From the NCBI RefSeq assembly GCF_014697575.1, contig NZ_JACJSC010000010.1, forward strand, positions 1-64,000: 64,000 nucleotides of DNA, given 5' to 3'. Source of the DNA: Planktothrix sp. FACHB-1365 (GTDB lineage Bacteria; Cyanobacteriota; Cyanobacteriia; Cyanobacteriales; Microcoleaceae). Positions 1-8,559 of the stretch are shown here, in pieces. The position numbers were made by a program, and so were the translations under genes. The notes under the pieces were generated by a model that was not told where the DNA came from, searched no databases, and saw only the letters and a list, made by a program, of their open reading frames with translations. Every line of letters starts with the position of its first letter. Position 1 is the stretch's first letter.

Positions 1-92
1 AGGTCACGGGCAGAACACCCGTTTATAGGTGTTAGGTCGAAGTCCAGCGATGGATGCAGCCGAGACACACTAACAGACCGAGGGCTTGACCT
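1..92 (+). rRNA. rrl: 23S rRNA, 3' end (partial)
   Basis: The first 90 or so bases match the conserved 3' end of bacterial 23S rRNA, including the stretch around 63-92 (GAGACACACTAACAGACC, then GAGGGCTTGACC). The gene enters from the left edge, so only the last helices are present. No 5S rRNA gene follows: nothing resembling the usual 5S start or its conserved loops is seen between here and the terminator at 173-202. The exact 3' end is uncertain by a few bases. Confidence 0.93.
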
Positions 93-172
93 CATCTGTT
101 TTCTTCTGATTCTCTATGCAGTCTTCAATGTTTTGTTTATATTTTTTCAATCAATTCAATCAAAAAATCAAG

Positions 173-202
173 CCTCTTTCTAATTAATCAGAAGGAGGTT
201 TT
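173..202 (+). terminator. Rho-independent terminator of the rRNA operon
   Basis: CCTCTTTCT at 173-181 pairs with AGAAGGAGG at 190-198 (nine pairs, one G-T), with an eight-base loop, followed directly by TTTT and a T-rich stretch. It stands 80 bases after the 23S gene. The GGAGG in the second arm looks like a ribosome-binding site but lies too far from the next start codon to act as one. Confidence 0.7.
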
Positions 203-238
203 GTTATTTTTAAGAATATTGGTTATTTGGCTGTGATC

Positions 239-772
239 ATGAGTTCTGATTTAATCCCTGTACCTGATCCTAAAGTACCCATGTGGCGTCGTTATGCGGC
301 TTTAGGGATTGATTTCTTGTTGGTTGGGTTACTTTGTTTTGCTTTAAGTGCTAATGGCCTAACTCTCTTATTTGTATTTATGATGAGTTGGTTAGTCTGT
401 CGTGTTGTTGTTGTGTCTAAAAATCAAGGACAGAGTTTAGGACACTGGGCTTTTGATATACGAGTGGTTGACAGCCAATTTTACCGAACCCCTCGCCTTT
501 TAGAACTAACAAAAAGAGAAGCGGTGATCGGGTTGGGTGCTTTTCTGTTTCTGCTCGGTTTAGGGAATCTAGCCTCTGGAAATGCCGCAATTTTGTTATT
601 GATGCTGCCTATTATCATAGATTGTGGAGCCGTTTTATTCGATACCAGTCGTCATCCTCAGACGGTTCATGACCGTATTGGGCATACGATTGTGATTGGT
701 AGCAGACGGGGCTACTCCCTGGATGTGAAAATCCGCTATTTTATTGACAAAGTGAAGCGAGAGATGAAATAA
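239..772 (+). CDS. RDD family integral membrane protein
   Basis: The protein has 177 residues. It begins with a short polar stretch and then WRRYAALGIDFLLVG, the Arg-Arg...Asp pattern of the RDD family. Three to four hydrophobic segments follow, and a conserved middle segment (GQSLGHWAFDIRVVD) matches the G-[QK]-[ST]-[LI]-G-[HK] motif of these proteins. RDD proteins are multi-pass membrane proteins of mostly unknown role; some act in ion transport. The ATG at 239 is preferred over upstream GTG (233) and TTG (227), but none has a good ribosome-binding site, so the start is uncertain. The gene sits just before rpmG. Confidence 0.8.
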   Translation: MSSDLIPVPDPKVPMWRRYAALGIDFLLVGLLCFALSANGLTLLFVFMMSWLVCRVVVVSKNQGQSLGHWAFDIRVVDSQFYRTPRLLELTKREAVIGLGAFLFLLGLGNLASGNAAILLLMLPIIIDCGAVLFDTSRHPQTVHDRIGHTIVIGSRRGYSLDVKIRYFIDKVKREMK

Positions 773-811
773 TAAATATTTGTGCTTAAATAATCAAAAC
801 TGTTTACAATT

Positions 812-1000
812 ATGGCTAAAGGTGTTCGCCTCGTTATTACTTTAGAATGTACGGAGTGCCGTACAAACTCGGATAAGCGTACTCAGGGGGTTTCTCGATA
901 TACCACAACGAAAAACCGTCGGAATACGACAGGACGCTTAGAACTGAAAAAGTTTTGTCGCCATTGTAACAAACACACGGTTCACAAAGAAATTAAGTAA
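812..1000 (+). CDS. rpmG: 50S ribosomal protein L33
   Basis: This 62-residue basic protein has the L33 pattern: an N-terminal [16 protein letters not shown], then [18 protein letters not shown] and HTVHKE at the end. Both CxxC pairs (CTEC and CRHC) are present, so this is the zinc-binding form of L33. It is a small protein of the large ribosomal subunit near the E site. It lies directly before rpsR, and the rpmG-rpsR-ribonuclease order is common in cyanobacteria and suggests one transcript. Confidence 0.97.
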   Translation: MAKGVRLVITLECTECRTNSDKRTQGVSRYTTTKNRRNTTGRLELKKFCRHCNKHTVHKEIK

Positions 1001-1082
1001 TGATCCGCTTGGTGTTCATTCCTGAAACACTAACGTCCACCCTTAAACCCATTTCAGCAATTCATAGAGGATTAATTTCAGC

Positions 1083-1298
1083 ATGACTTACTTCCGTCGC
1101 CAAGTTTCCCCCATTAAACCCGGAACTCCAATCGATTATAAAGATATCGAACTGTTACGGAAATTTGTTACAGAACGCGGTAAAATCTTACCACGTCGGA
1201 TTACCGGGCTGACCTGTAAACAGCAACGAGATCTGACACAAGCGATTAAACGGGCTAGAATTCTAGCTATGTTGCCTTTTGTGAACAAGGAAGGCTAA
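1083..1298 (+). CDS. rpsR: 30S ribosomal protein S18
   Basis: The 71-residue protein carries the S18 core: [20 protein letters not shown] followed by [20 protein letters not shown] and [11 protein letters not shown]18 binds S6 in the platform of the small subunit. The length is normal for cyanobacteria and plastids. It ends eight bases before the GTG start of the RNase II-like gene, so the two are very probably co-transcribed. Confidence 0.97.
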   Translation: MTYFRRQVSPIKPGTPIDYKDIELLRKFVTERGKILPRRITGLTCKQQRDLTQAIKRARILAMLPFVNKEG

Positions 1299-1306
1299 TT
1301 TTATCT

Positions 1307-3322
1307 GTGGAAAAGGGTACTCTGATTGAGCTTAGATTACACGGGGAGCGCCGCCTCGCCGTTGCTGACCGACCTGAAGGTAAAAAACACTGGGTTGTTA
1401 TTGATGAAAACCTCCTAGCTCATACGGTTCACCCTCGGCAAATTGCTTACGAGGTAACGGGGGCTACATATAAACCTGCGGATATTCCGGCGTTTACTAA
1501 AGAATTGCAACCTTATCTTGATCCGTCAAGTTTAGAGGTGGCTTGGGAAATTTTAGTGGAGCAAGGAGATACCGTAGACCCCAAAGAAATGGCTCTGCTT
1601 TTGTTTTCGGAGCAGAGTCCGCCTCAATGTTATGCCAGTTATGTGCTGTTGTCTAATGATAAACTCTACTTCAAACAGAAGGGCGATCGCTACGAACCTC
1701 GCTCTCCTAATCAAGTTGCAGAGATTAAACATCAGCAGGAAGTTGAGCAGCAAAAGCAACGAGAAGTTCAAGAATATTGGCGGAGAGTACAAAAGAGACT
1801 AGCGGGTGAAGTGGTAGAATGGCAAAATAGCGATCGTACCCGCTTGGATGCGTTAGAGCGTTTTGCACTTTATGGAGAAGAAGCTTCCAATATTGCACCC
1901 GCTTTAGAAACGTTGGCAACTTTGGAACGATCTCAAACGCCCCAAGCTGCGTTCCAACTGTTAGTAGAGTTAGGGATATGGGGTCTACATGAAAACCTAT
2001 CTCTACGTCGCAGTCAAATTCCCACCCAATTTTCAACTCAAGTGCTTGAAGTAGCTCGATGTTGCTTAAATTCTCCCCCCCCTGATCCTGATGCTAACCG
2101 TTTAGATCTGACTCATCTGAAGGTGTATACCATTGATGATGAGAGTACCCGTGAGATTGATGATGGTTTAAGCTTAGAGATTTTGGAGGATGGACGACAA
2201 CGAATTTGGATTCATATTGCTGATCCGACTCGTTTAATTTCCCCTGGAGATGAACTAGACTTAGAAGCTCGTCGGCGAACCACAACGGTTTATCTACCGA
2301 CGGGGATGGTTCCCATGTTCCCCTCTGAATTGGCAACGGGGCCGATGAGCTTAGTTCAGGGGCAAATTTGTTGTGCCTTGAGTTTTGGTGTGATTTTGGA
2401 TGCAACGGGTGGGGTACAAGAGTATAGTATTCATGTCAGTACGATTAAACCAACCTATCGCCTCACCTACGATGATGTGGATGAGATGTTGCAAATTGGC
2501 ATCCAAGGGGAGCCGGAAATTGATGCTTTATCGATGTGGGCTAAACGTCGTAAGGAATGGCGCAATGCCAATGGGGCGATTAGTATTTATATGCCAGAGT
2601 CGCTAATTAAGGTGAACGGCGAGGAAATCAGTATTACGGTGTTAGAAGATTCTCCGTCCCGACAAATGGTGGCGGAAATGATGATTTTAACCGGAGAAGT
2701 CGCCGCCCGTTATGGCCAAACCCATAATTTAGCGTTACCGTATCGCAGTCAACCGCAACCGGAATTACCCCCAGAAGAAGAGTTGATGCAGTTACCACCT
2801 GGGGCAGTTCGAGCTTGTGCGATGCGGCGTTATATGCCTCGTAGCGAAGTGAGTTTAACTCCTTCCCGCCATGCCAGTTTGGCTTTGGAAACTTATACCC
2901 AGGTGACATCACCCATTCGCCGTTATAGTGATTTGTTGGCTCATTTTCAAATTAAAGCTCATCTGCGAGGAGAATCGCCTCCTTTTTCTGTGGAACAAAT
3001 GCAGGAAATGGTGATGAGTTTAGGGCCTGCGGTGAAAGAAGCCTCTAAAGTTGAACGGGAAACGAATCGTTATTGGAGTTTGGAGTTTTTACGTCGTAAT
3101 AGCGATGAAATTTGGCAAGCCACGATGTTACGATGGTTGCGGGAAGATGCTAATTTAGGGTTAGTGTTTTTAGAAGAGTTAGCTTTAGAATTACCGATGC
3201 GGTTTAGCCGTGCTGTAGAAGTTGGAGAACAGTTTGAGGTAAAAGTGAGTCATGTTGATCCGCGTTTGGATGTGATTCAATTTCAAGAAATTATTACTCC
3301 GACTGCTTCATCAATGGTTTAA
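1307..3322 (+). CDS. Ribonuclease II/R-type exoribonuclease (RNB family)
   Basis: The 671-residue protein carries the RNB catalytic domain. The signature DDESTREIDDGLS at about residues 277-290 holds the conserved aspartates that bind the catalytic magnesium ions. The later motif TQVTSPIRRYSDLLAH is also typical of the family. The family degrades RNA from the 3' end. The protein is shorter than E. coli RNase R; the N-terminal part is a poorly conserved OB-like region and the C-terminus has a short S1-like strand pattern. The GTG start at 1307 lies eight bases after rpsR. Whether it acts more like RNase II or RNase R cannot be told from sequence alone. Confidence 0.92.
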   Translation: MEKGTLIELRLHGERRLAVADRPEGKKHWVVIDENLLAHTVHPRQIAYEVTGATYKPADIPAFTKELQPYLDPSSLEVAWEILVEQGDTVDPKEMALLLFSEQSPPQCYASYVLLSNDKLYFKQKGDRYEPRSPNQVAEIKHQQEVEQQKQREVQEYWRRVQKRLAGEVVEWQNSDRTRLDALERFALYGEEASNIAPALETLATLERSQTPQAAFQLLVELGIWGLHENLSLRRSQIPTQFSTQVLEVARCCLNSPPPDPDANRLDLTHLKVYTIDDESTREIDDGLSLEILEDGRQRIWIHIADPTRLISPGDELDLEARRRTTTVYLPTGMVPMFPSELATGPMSLVQGQICCALSFGVILDATGGVQEYSIHVSTIKPTYRLTYDDVDEMLQIGIQGEPEIDALSMWAKRRKEWRNANGAISIYMPESLIKVNGEEISITVLEDSPSRQMVAEMMILTGEVAARYGQTHNLALPYRSQPQPELPPEEELMQLPPGAVRACAMRRYMPRSEVSLTPSRHASLALETYTQVTSPIRRYSDLLAHFQIKAHLRGESPPFSVEQMQEMVMSLGPAVKEASKVERETNRYWSLEFLRRNSDEIWQATMLRWLREDANLGLVFLEELALELPMRFSRAVEVGEQFEVKVSHVDPRLDVIQFQEIITPTASSMV

Positions 3323-3444
3323 TCTTTGCCAAGGATCTGTAAAAATGATTAATATTGGCTTCTATTCTAAAAAATCAAGCCAAGGTAGAATTACAGAGCG
3401 AGATTTCCACCTATTAACTGTGAAATCAATGGAAGGAGAACGCA

Positions 3445-4068
3445 ATGAAAACAGTGAAGTCCGTACCCCCCTCTGACCTATTTATTCCACCCGGATATCT
3501 CAATATTATGGGTTATGTGGATGAATCTGAGGTCAATGGCCCTGGATGTCGGGCGGTGGTTTGGGTTCAGGGGTGTTTGCGGGAATGTCCGGGGTGTTTT
3601 AATCCTGAGTCTTGGTCATTTAAACCTAATCAGTTAATTGCGGTTGAAGATCTAGCGGAACAAATTTTAAAAAATCCTCGAAATCAAGGGGTAACATTTT
3701 CAGGCGGCGAACCTTTTTGGCAAGCTGAACCTTTAACTCAATTAGCAAAACTGGTTAAAGCGAAAGGATTTAATGTGATGTCCTTTACAGGGTTTACTTT
3801 AGCAGAATTAAAATCTCCAGATGCCCCTCCCCACGCGCAAGATTTATTGGCAGAATTGGATATTTTAATTGATGGCCCTTATACAGAATCCTTAGCCATT
3901 CATTCTCCAAATTCTTTAGTTTCTTCTCGAAATCAACGGGTTCACGTTTTTAATCAGGAATTACAAGATCAACTCACTTGGGCTTCAGATCAAGTTGAAA
4001 TTCATATTCTCAAAGATGGACGAAGAATTATTACTGGATTTCAAGGTCACATGAATTTAGATGATTAG
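3445..4068 (+). CDS. Radical SAM protein, NrdG-like (4Fe-4S activase type)
   Basis: The 207-residue protein resembles anaerobic ribonucleotide reductase activating enzymes. It has the radical SAM cluster motif CLRECPGC (CxxxCxxC) near residue 45, followed by the SAM-binding VTFSGGEPFWQ and later IDGPY. Such enzymes cleave S-adenosylmethionine to make a glycyl radical on a partner. No nrdD-like glycyl-radical partner is nearby, so its target is unknown. It has a good ribosome-binding site (GGAGA) seven bases before the ATG. The next gene starts 96 bases later on the same strand. Confidence 0.85.
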   Translation: MKTVKSVPPSDLFIPPGYLNIMGYVDESEVNGPGCRAVVWVQGCLRECPGCFNPESWSFKPNQLIAVEDLAEQILKNPRNQGVTFSGGEPFWQAEPLTQLAKLVKAKGFNVMSFTGFTLAELKSPDAPPHAQDLLAELDILIDGPYTESLAIHSPNSLVSSRNQRVHVFNQELQDQLTWASDQVEIHILKDGRRIITGFQGHMNLDD

Positions 4069-4164
4069 TTGTTTACACCTATATCCATACATCATTAAGA
4101 CTTTTTATCCTCAACCTAATAATAATTCGCTAAAATATAAGGCGTGAGTCAATGGGGTTGAAGG

Positions 4165-5682
4165 ATGAATTTTACAACTGAATCTAATCCTCCGAAAATC
4201 GTTGTTGTGGGTGCAGGATGGGCAGGTTTAGGGGCAACGTATCACCTCGCTCAACAAGGTTATCCTGTGACTTTATTAGAAGCCAGTTCTTACCCAGGAG
4301 GATTAGTTGCTGGATGGAAAACCCCTGGCGGACGTTCGATTGAAGCCGGAATTCATGGGTTTTGGTATCCCTATTCTAATATATTTTCATTAGTTTATCA
4401 ATTAGGTTTAAATCCCTTTACTCCCTGGACTCGTTCGGCTCAATATTCTCCAATGGGTTTAGAAGTTGAATCTCCTATTTTTCAAGATTTACCCACCTTA
4501 CCAACACCGTTAGGAACGTTTATTTATACTCAATTTAAACGTTTACCTTTGAGCGATCGCTTGTCTGCTTTACCGCTTCTTTATTCTTTAATTGATTTTG
4601 ATAATTCCGATGAAGCTTGGCAACGATATGATTGTATCACAGCGCGAGAATTATTCAAACAATATGGGGTATCATCGAGACTCTATCATGAAGCTTTTAA
4701 CCCCATGTTATTAGTTGGGTTATTTGCTCCGGGTGAGCAATGTTCAGCCGCCGCCGCTTTAGGAATGTTGTATTATTTTATTTTAGCTCATCAACCTAAT
4801 TTTGATGTGGTTTGGTGTCGGGGAACTGTCGGAGAAAAAATATTTCATCCCTGGGTAGAAAGGATTAAACAGTTAGGCGGTAAAGTGATAACAAATCAAC
4901 GGGTTAGTGATTTAAAACTAGATGAATCTGGAACGGTGAAAGGAGTGGTTTGTGGAGATTTTATTCATAATGCAGATGCGGTTATATTTGCCGTTGGAAT
5001 TACAGGATTAAAGAAAATATTAGCGGGATCTCCGGCTTTACAGCAGCGAACAGAATTTAGAAATATTAATAACTTATCTGCTATTGATGTATTATCAACT
5101 CGGCTTTGGTTTGACCGAAAAATTACAATTCCTCGTGCTTCTAATGCTTGTTTTGGGTTTGATACGACAACCGGATGGACATTTTTTGATCTAAATGCAC
5201 TTCATGATGAATTTCAGCAAGAACCAGGAACAGTCATTGAGGCTGATTTTTATCATGCTAATCAATTTTTACCTTTACAGGATGGGGAAATTATTAACAT
5301 TGTTCAAAACTATCTAACTACCTGTATTCCTGAATTTCGTTCTGCTAGTATTATTGATCAAAGTGTTGTTCGCCTTCCCCAAGCGGTTACACACTTTTTC
5401 CCCGGTAGTTATCAATATTGCTTACCTACAAAAACCAGTTTTCCGAATCTGTTTATGAGTGGAGATTGGATTATTAACCGTCATGGATCATGGTCACAGG
5501 AAAAAGCGTATGTTACGGGGTTAGAAGCTGCTAATTTAATTATTGAGCAATTTAATTTAGGTGAAAAAGCACACATTATTCCTGTTGAACGAGATGAAGA
5601 TCATATTCAAGTTTTACGAGATCTTAATCAATCTTGGAGAAATTTTAGTCAATTAATGTTTCCTCATTTTGGACTTCCCTAG
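4165..5682 (+). CDS. FAD-dependent oxidoreductase, carotenoid desaturase type
   Basis: The 505-residue protein starts with a Rossmann dinucleotide-binding motif (VVVGAGWAGLGATYHLAQQG, GxGxxG) and continues with LLEASSYPGGLVAGW, as in amine oxidase, phytoene desaturase and zeta-carotene desaturase relatives. The C-terminal FMSGDWI motif completes the FAD site. Similar cyanobacterial proteins are often labelled zeta-carotene desaturase-like, but the true substrate is not shown by the sequence. There is no signal peptide. AAGGA lies seven bases before the ATG. The enzyme probably acts on a membrane-derived hydrophobic substrate, which is inference. Confidence 0.82.
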   Translation: MNFTTESNPPKIVVVGAGWAGLGATYHLAQQGYPVTLLEASSYPGGLVAGWKTPGGRSIEAGIHGFWYPYSNIFSLVYQLGLNPFTPWTRSAQYSPMGLEVESPIFQDLPTLPTPLGTFIYTQFKRLPLSDRLSALPLLYSLIDFDNSDEAWQRYDCITARELFKQYGVSSRLYHEAFNPMLLVGLFAPGEQCSAAAALGMLYYFILAHQPNFDVVWCRGTVGEKIFHPWVERIKQLGGKVITNQRVSDLKLDESGTVKGVVCGDFIHNADAVIFAVGITGLKKILAGSPALQQRTEFRNINNLSAIDVLSTRLWFDRKITIPRASNACFGFDTTTGWTFFDLNALHDEFQQEPGTVIEADFYHANQFLPLQDGEIINIVQNYLTTCIPEFRSASIIDQSVVRLPQAVTHFFPGSYQYCLPTKTSFPNLFMSGDWIINRHGSWSQEKAYVTGLEAANLIIEQFNLGEKAHIIPVERDEDHIQVLRDLNQSWRNFSQLMFPHFGLP

Positions 5683-5876
5683 GGTCTGCTGATTTCCTCT
5701 TATTCTAAAAACGTAATATGCACTTTTACAAAAATATCTAATTCTCGAATAATTAGCATGACAATAAAACATTAATTTCCACAAAGCGCAATCGAGCCAA
5801 GAACTCCATCACAAAAAAATGATAAAATGTTATAATCTGATCGAACTGTTTTATCAAAAACTTGAAATAATATTTT

Positions 5877-6080
5877 ATGGCTATGAACATTGAACAAATT
5901 GAAAAGGCAATTTTAAATCTTTCTGAACAAGATTTTAGTAAATTACGCAATTGGTTATTAGACTTAGATTATCAACAATGGGATAAACAGTTAGAACAAG
6001 ATATCATAAAGGGTAAACTTGATGATATAGCCTCTGAAGCACTTGCTGAATTTGAAGCCGGAGATTATCAACAAATGTAA
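5877..6080 (+). CDS. Antitoxin of a RelBE/ParE-like toxin-antitoxin pair
   Basis: This 67-residue acidic protein (MAMNIEQIEKAILNLSEQD...) has the look of short cyanobacterial antitoxins paired with RelE/ParE toxins: an N-terminal helical segment with LNLSEQDFSKLRNWL, then an Asp/Glu-rich tail ending in EALAEFEAGDYQQM. The ATG at 5883 is an alternative start. Its stop codon overlaps the toxin start by one base (TAATG), a typical translational coupling for toxin-antitoxin operons. It should neutralise the downstream toxin and repress the operon. Confidence 0.78.
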   Translation: MAMNIEQIEKAILNLSEQDFSKLRNWLLDLDYQQWDKQLEQDIIKGKLDDIASEALAEFEAGDYQQM

Positions 6081-6334
6081 TGCACTATACTAATCGCAAA
6101 TTCTGGTTATTTTATAATGAGCTACCTGAAGATATAAAACAGATAGCAGATTATTCTTATGAATTATTAAAAACTAATCCTAATCATCCTTCGTTACATT
6201 TTAAGAAAGTTAATAAATATTGGTCAGTAAGGGTGGGAAAAGCTTATCGTGCGTTAGGAATTGAAGTCAAAAATGGAATTTTATGGTTTTGGATTGGTAC
6301 TCATGCTCAATATGATAGATTAATTGGTAAATAA
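6080..6334 (+). CDS. RelE/ParE-like toxin
   Basis: The 84-residue basic protein (MHYTNRKFWLFYNELPEDIK...) shows the compact RelE/ParE fold pattern: an N-terminal helical hairpin, then LHFKKVNKYWSVRVGKAYRA and a final WFWIGTHAQYDRLIGK. The KYWSVRVGKAYRA strand with its arginines and the closing HAQYDRL segment are typical of cyanobacterial members. Toxins of this superfamily cut mRNA at the ribosome or poison gyrase; which applies here is unknown. It is the second gene of an overlapping pair. Confidence 0.82.
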   Translation: MHYTNRKFWLFYNELPEDIKQIADYSYELLKTNPNHPSLHFKKVNKYWSVRVGKAYRALGIEVKNGILWFWIGTHAQYDRLIGK

Positions 6335-6452
6335 AAGCGATCGCATTTCAAAACCTGAACTGAGCTAGAAAAGTAATAGTTTTTGCTTCTGTAGCCAGTT
6401 AATATTAGATTGTGATAATATTAGTTAAATTTTACTAATAAATCATCAAAAT

Positions 6453-6608
6453 ATGAAAATTAAAGTCATTGTTTGGCAAGAAGATAATGTTTGGTGTGCG
6501 AGTGTTCCTGCATTACCGGGTTGTCATACTTGGGGTGAGAGTTATGAACATTTAATGGAAATGGTGAAAGAGGCGATCAAAGGTTGGTTAGAAGTTGCAA
6601 CAGCCTGA
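6453..6608 (+). CDS. HicB-like antitoxin, short and without HicA
   Basis: This 51-residue ORF begins MKIKVIVWQEDNVWCASVPA and continues LPGCHTWGESYEHLMEMVKE, the partial RNase-H fold typical of HicB proteins (beta strand, W-x-A-x-[VC]-P-x-[LF]-P-G-x-x-[TS]-x-G-x-[TS] and the helix after it). It ends after the helix and lacks the C-terminal DNA-binding domain of longer HicB forms. No HicA toxin is next to it. It may act alone, pair with a distant toxin, or be a remnant. Confidence 0.7.
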   Translation: MKIKVIVWQEDNVWCASVPALPGCHTWGESYEHLMEMVKEAIKGWLEVATA

Positions 6609-6947
6609 TGCCATGAGTCAGTAATAACCTTTGACTAGATATTAAAAACGGCACACTAACGATTAGCAAATATAAAGATTTACAAAGATTATGAAAGGAG
6701 ATAAAATTAAGGTCGTATAGACGGTTCAAGCAATAAGGAATGAAAAATAAATAACTTGCACAATTACACCCTGGAAACCTTGATCTACTGTAAACTATTG
6801 CTCAATTAGTCACCTTATTGGTTTTTCATTCCTAAACATCAAGATATAGTTTATATTTTTGTCCATCTGTTTGTTAATGTTGTCATAGATCGAGTTGATT
6901 GAGGTTCCTATTAAGATAAAAGAGTAAGAATCTTCTCCAACCTAACC
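6609..6947. other. Intergenic stretch with a long inverted repeat
   Basis: No open reading frame is convincing in this AT-rich gap. It holds a perfect 12-base inverted repeat (AGGAATGAAAAA at 6736-6747 and its complement at 6822-6833) separated by 74 bases. It lies between a plus-strand toxin-antitoxin region and the 3' end of the WD40 gene. It may be a small non-autonomous mobile repeat or a structured transcript end. Confidence 0.4.
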
Positions 6948-7895
6948 CTATCGTACTCGCCACAATTTAATCGTCTTGTCCAAACTCCCACTAGCTAACG
7001 TTCGACCATCGGGACTGAAGGCTACAGACCAGACATGATCTGAATGTCCGGTGAGAGTAGCAATTTGCCGTTGGCTCTGCACATCCCACAATTTAATCGT
7101 GTTGTCCACACTTCCACTAGCTAACGTCCGACCATCGGGACTGAAGGTTACAGACCAGAGCATCTCTGAATGTCCGGTGAGCGTGGAAATTTGCCGTTGG
7201 CTCTGCACATCCCACAATTTAATCGTGTTGTCCGAACTCCCACTAGCTAACGTCCGACCATTGGGACTAAAGGCTACAGAGTTGACAAAACTTGAATGTC
7301 CGGTAAGCGTGGAAATTTGCCGTTGGCTCGCAACATCCCACAATTGTATCGTTTTACCACTCCCACTGGCTAACGTCCGACCATTGGGACTAAAGGCTAC
7401 AGAGTTGACATCATATGAATCTACAGTAAGAGTAGCAATTTGCCGTTGGCCCCACAAATCCCACCATTTACGTTGACTCTGTACATCCCACAATTTAATC
7501 GTCTTGTACACCTTACACCCACTGGCTAACGTCCGACCATCGGGACTGAAGGCTACAGACAAGACATGATGTGAATGTCCGGTGAGGGTGGAAATTTGCC
7601 GTTGGCTCTGCACATCCCACAATTTTATCGTTTTGTCATCGCTCCCACTGGCTAATGTCCGACCATCGGGACTGAAGGCTACAGATCTGATAACCTCTGA
7701 ATGTCCAGTGAGCGTGGCAGTTTGTCGTTGGCTCTGCACATCCCACAATTTTATCGTGTTAATTATGCCATCCCCACTCGCACTAGCTAACGTCCGACCA
7801 TCGGGACTAAAGGCTATAGACCTGACATAATCTGAATGTCCGCCAGTGAGAGTTAATGGGGTGAGAGGATTTTGATTTGTCCAGATTTCATTCAT
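6948..7895 (-). CDS. WD40 repeat protein, single seven-bladed propeller
   Basis: The 315-residue protein consists almost wholly of seven WD40 repeats of about 42 residues, each with the pattern SVAFSPDGRTLASGS...TIKLWDVQSQRQI..LTGH. Repeat three carries an inserted WWDLWGQ stretch and repeat four has lost a few residues. Seven repeats are enough for one closed beta-propeller, a protein-binding platform. In cyanobacteria such propellers usually form the C-terminal sensor of NB-ARC or caspase-like STAND proteins; here no enzymatic domain is fused. A vMAP/NB-ARC gene lacking a sensor lies 660 bases away on the other strand, so the two may work together (inference). The DNA-level repeats make recombination likely. 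Confidence 0.93.
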   Translation of the reverse strand: MNEIWTNQNPLTPLTLTGGHSDYVRSIAFSPDGRTLASASGDGIINTIKLWDVQSQRQTATLTGHSEVIRSVAFSPDGRTLASGSDDKTIKLWDVQSQRQISTLTGHSHHVLSVAFSPDGRTLASGCKVYKTIKLWDVQSQRKWWDLWGQRQIATLTVDSYDVNSVAFSPNGRTLASGSGKTIQLWDVASQRQISTLTGHSSFVNSVAFSPNGRTLASGSSDNTIKLWDVQSQRQISTLTGHSEMLWSVTFSPDGRTLASGSVDNTIKLWDVQSQRQIATLTGHSDHVWSVAFSPDGRTLASGSLDKTIKLWRVR

Positions 7896-7979
7896 TATCG
7901 AGTTATATATAATTGGTTAATGAGAATCAAAGATTAAAAAGTATTGCCCACCTTACCAATCTAATTATGTATCTAACTA

Positions 7980-8369
7980 TTAAAAATGTTCTTTATAGCC
8001 ATAATGTTTTCCAGTGTCTGGATGCGTTTTGCATTCTAGCTTACAACCTAAAGTAAACTGCTCTGTTTGATCTACATCTAATCGGTATTGTGTACCAATT
8101 GAATTAGCCACATCTGGATCGGTTTTCTTCACAGGTTTAATTGTTAATATCCGAGATTCTTTATCACAAGTTTCTAGCAATACTTCATCATCAGCTAAAG
8201 GAAAATGATCGTGCAATAAGCAGATTCCAAGACGATGAATGTTATCATATCGCTGAAGAATACTGCGAATTTCATTAAAGCAAGCTATATCTTTATCAGA
8301 GATAGGAGTTACTTCATCAATATCAGGTAAACTTACTCTGTTTGTTAATTGGTTAGTTGTAGAGTTCAT
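7980..8369 (-). CDS. Hypothetical protein, 129 residues
   Basis: I do not recognise this family. The protein is soluble and mixed in charge, with no signal peptide or membrane segment. It contains LGICLLHDHFPLADDEVLLE, with a His-x-His pair, and a C-terminal TLGCKLECKTHPDTGKHYGY with two cysteines and two histidines, which could bind a metal but matches no motif known to me. It lies between the WD40 gene (same strand, 84 bases downstream) and the divergent NB-ARC gene, so it may belong to the same accessory locus. Confidence 0.6.
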   Translation of the reverse strand: MNSTTNQLTNRVSLPDIDEVTPISDKDIACFNEIRSILQRYDNIHRLGICLLHDHFPLADDEVLLETCDKESRILTIKPVKKTDPDVANSIGTQYRLDVDQTEQFTLGCKLECKTHPDTGKHYGYKEHF

Positions 8370-8437
8370 GATTATAGTTGATATTTAGTATGTGTTCAAA
8401 ATCAATAAAGCATAATCAAATCAAATAACACAACAAT

Positions 8438-8529
8438 AAAAGTTCGGATTTTATCGGTAGATTTGTTACAAAAGATTAAGCAAAAGATCGAAAAAGTTCG
8501 GAAAATATCGGATCAAAGTTAAGCTATAA
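8438..8529 (+). promoter_or_regulatory. Paired direct repeats and -10 box before the NB-ARC gene
   Basis: Two direct repeats, AAAGTTCGGATTTTATCGG (ending at 8457) and AAAGTTCGGAAAATATCGG (ending at 8511), are 54 bases apart. They differ only in the central AT run. A TATAAT box stands at 8524-8529, 31 bases before the ATG. The position suggests an operator for a repressor or activator, or at least a control region shared by the divergent genes. The binding protein is unknown. Confidence 0.45.
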
Positions 8530-8559
8530 TGCTTAAAATATTTATCTGGTATAGTTTTG

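Noticed and set aside
191-200. GGAGG as a ribosome-binding site for the RDD gene
   Set aside because: It is 40 bases from the ATG and forms one arm of a terminator hairpin.
7051-7830. Plus-strand ORFs opposite the WD40 gene
   Set aside because: They are antisense shadows created by the repeated WD40 codons and show no independent features.
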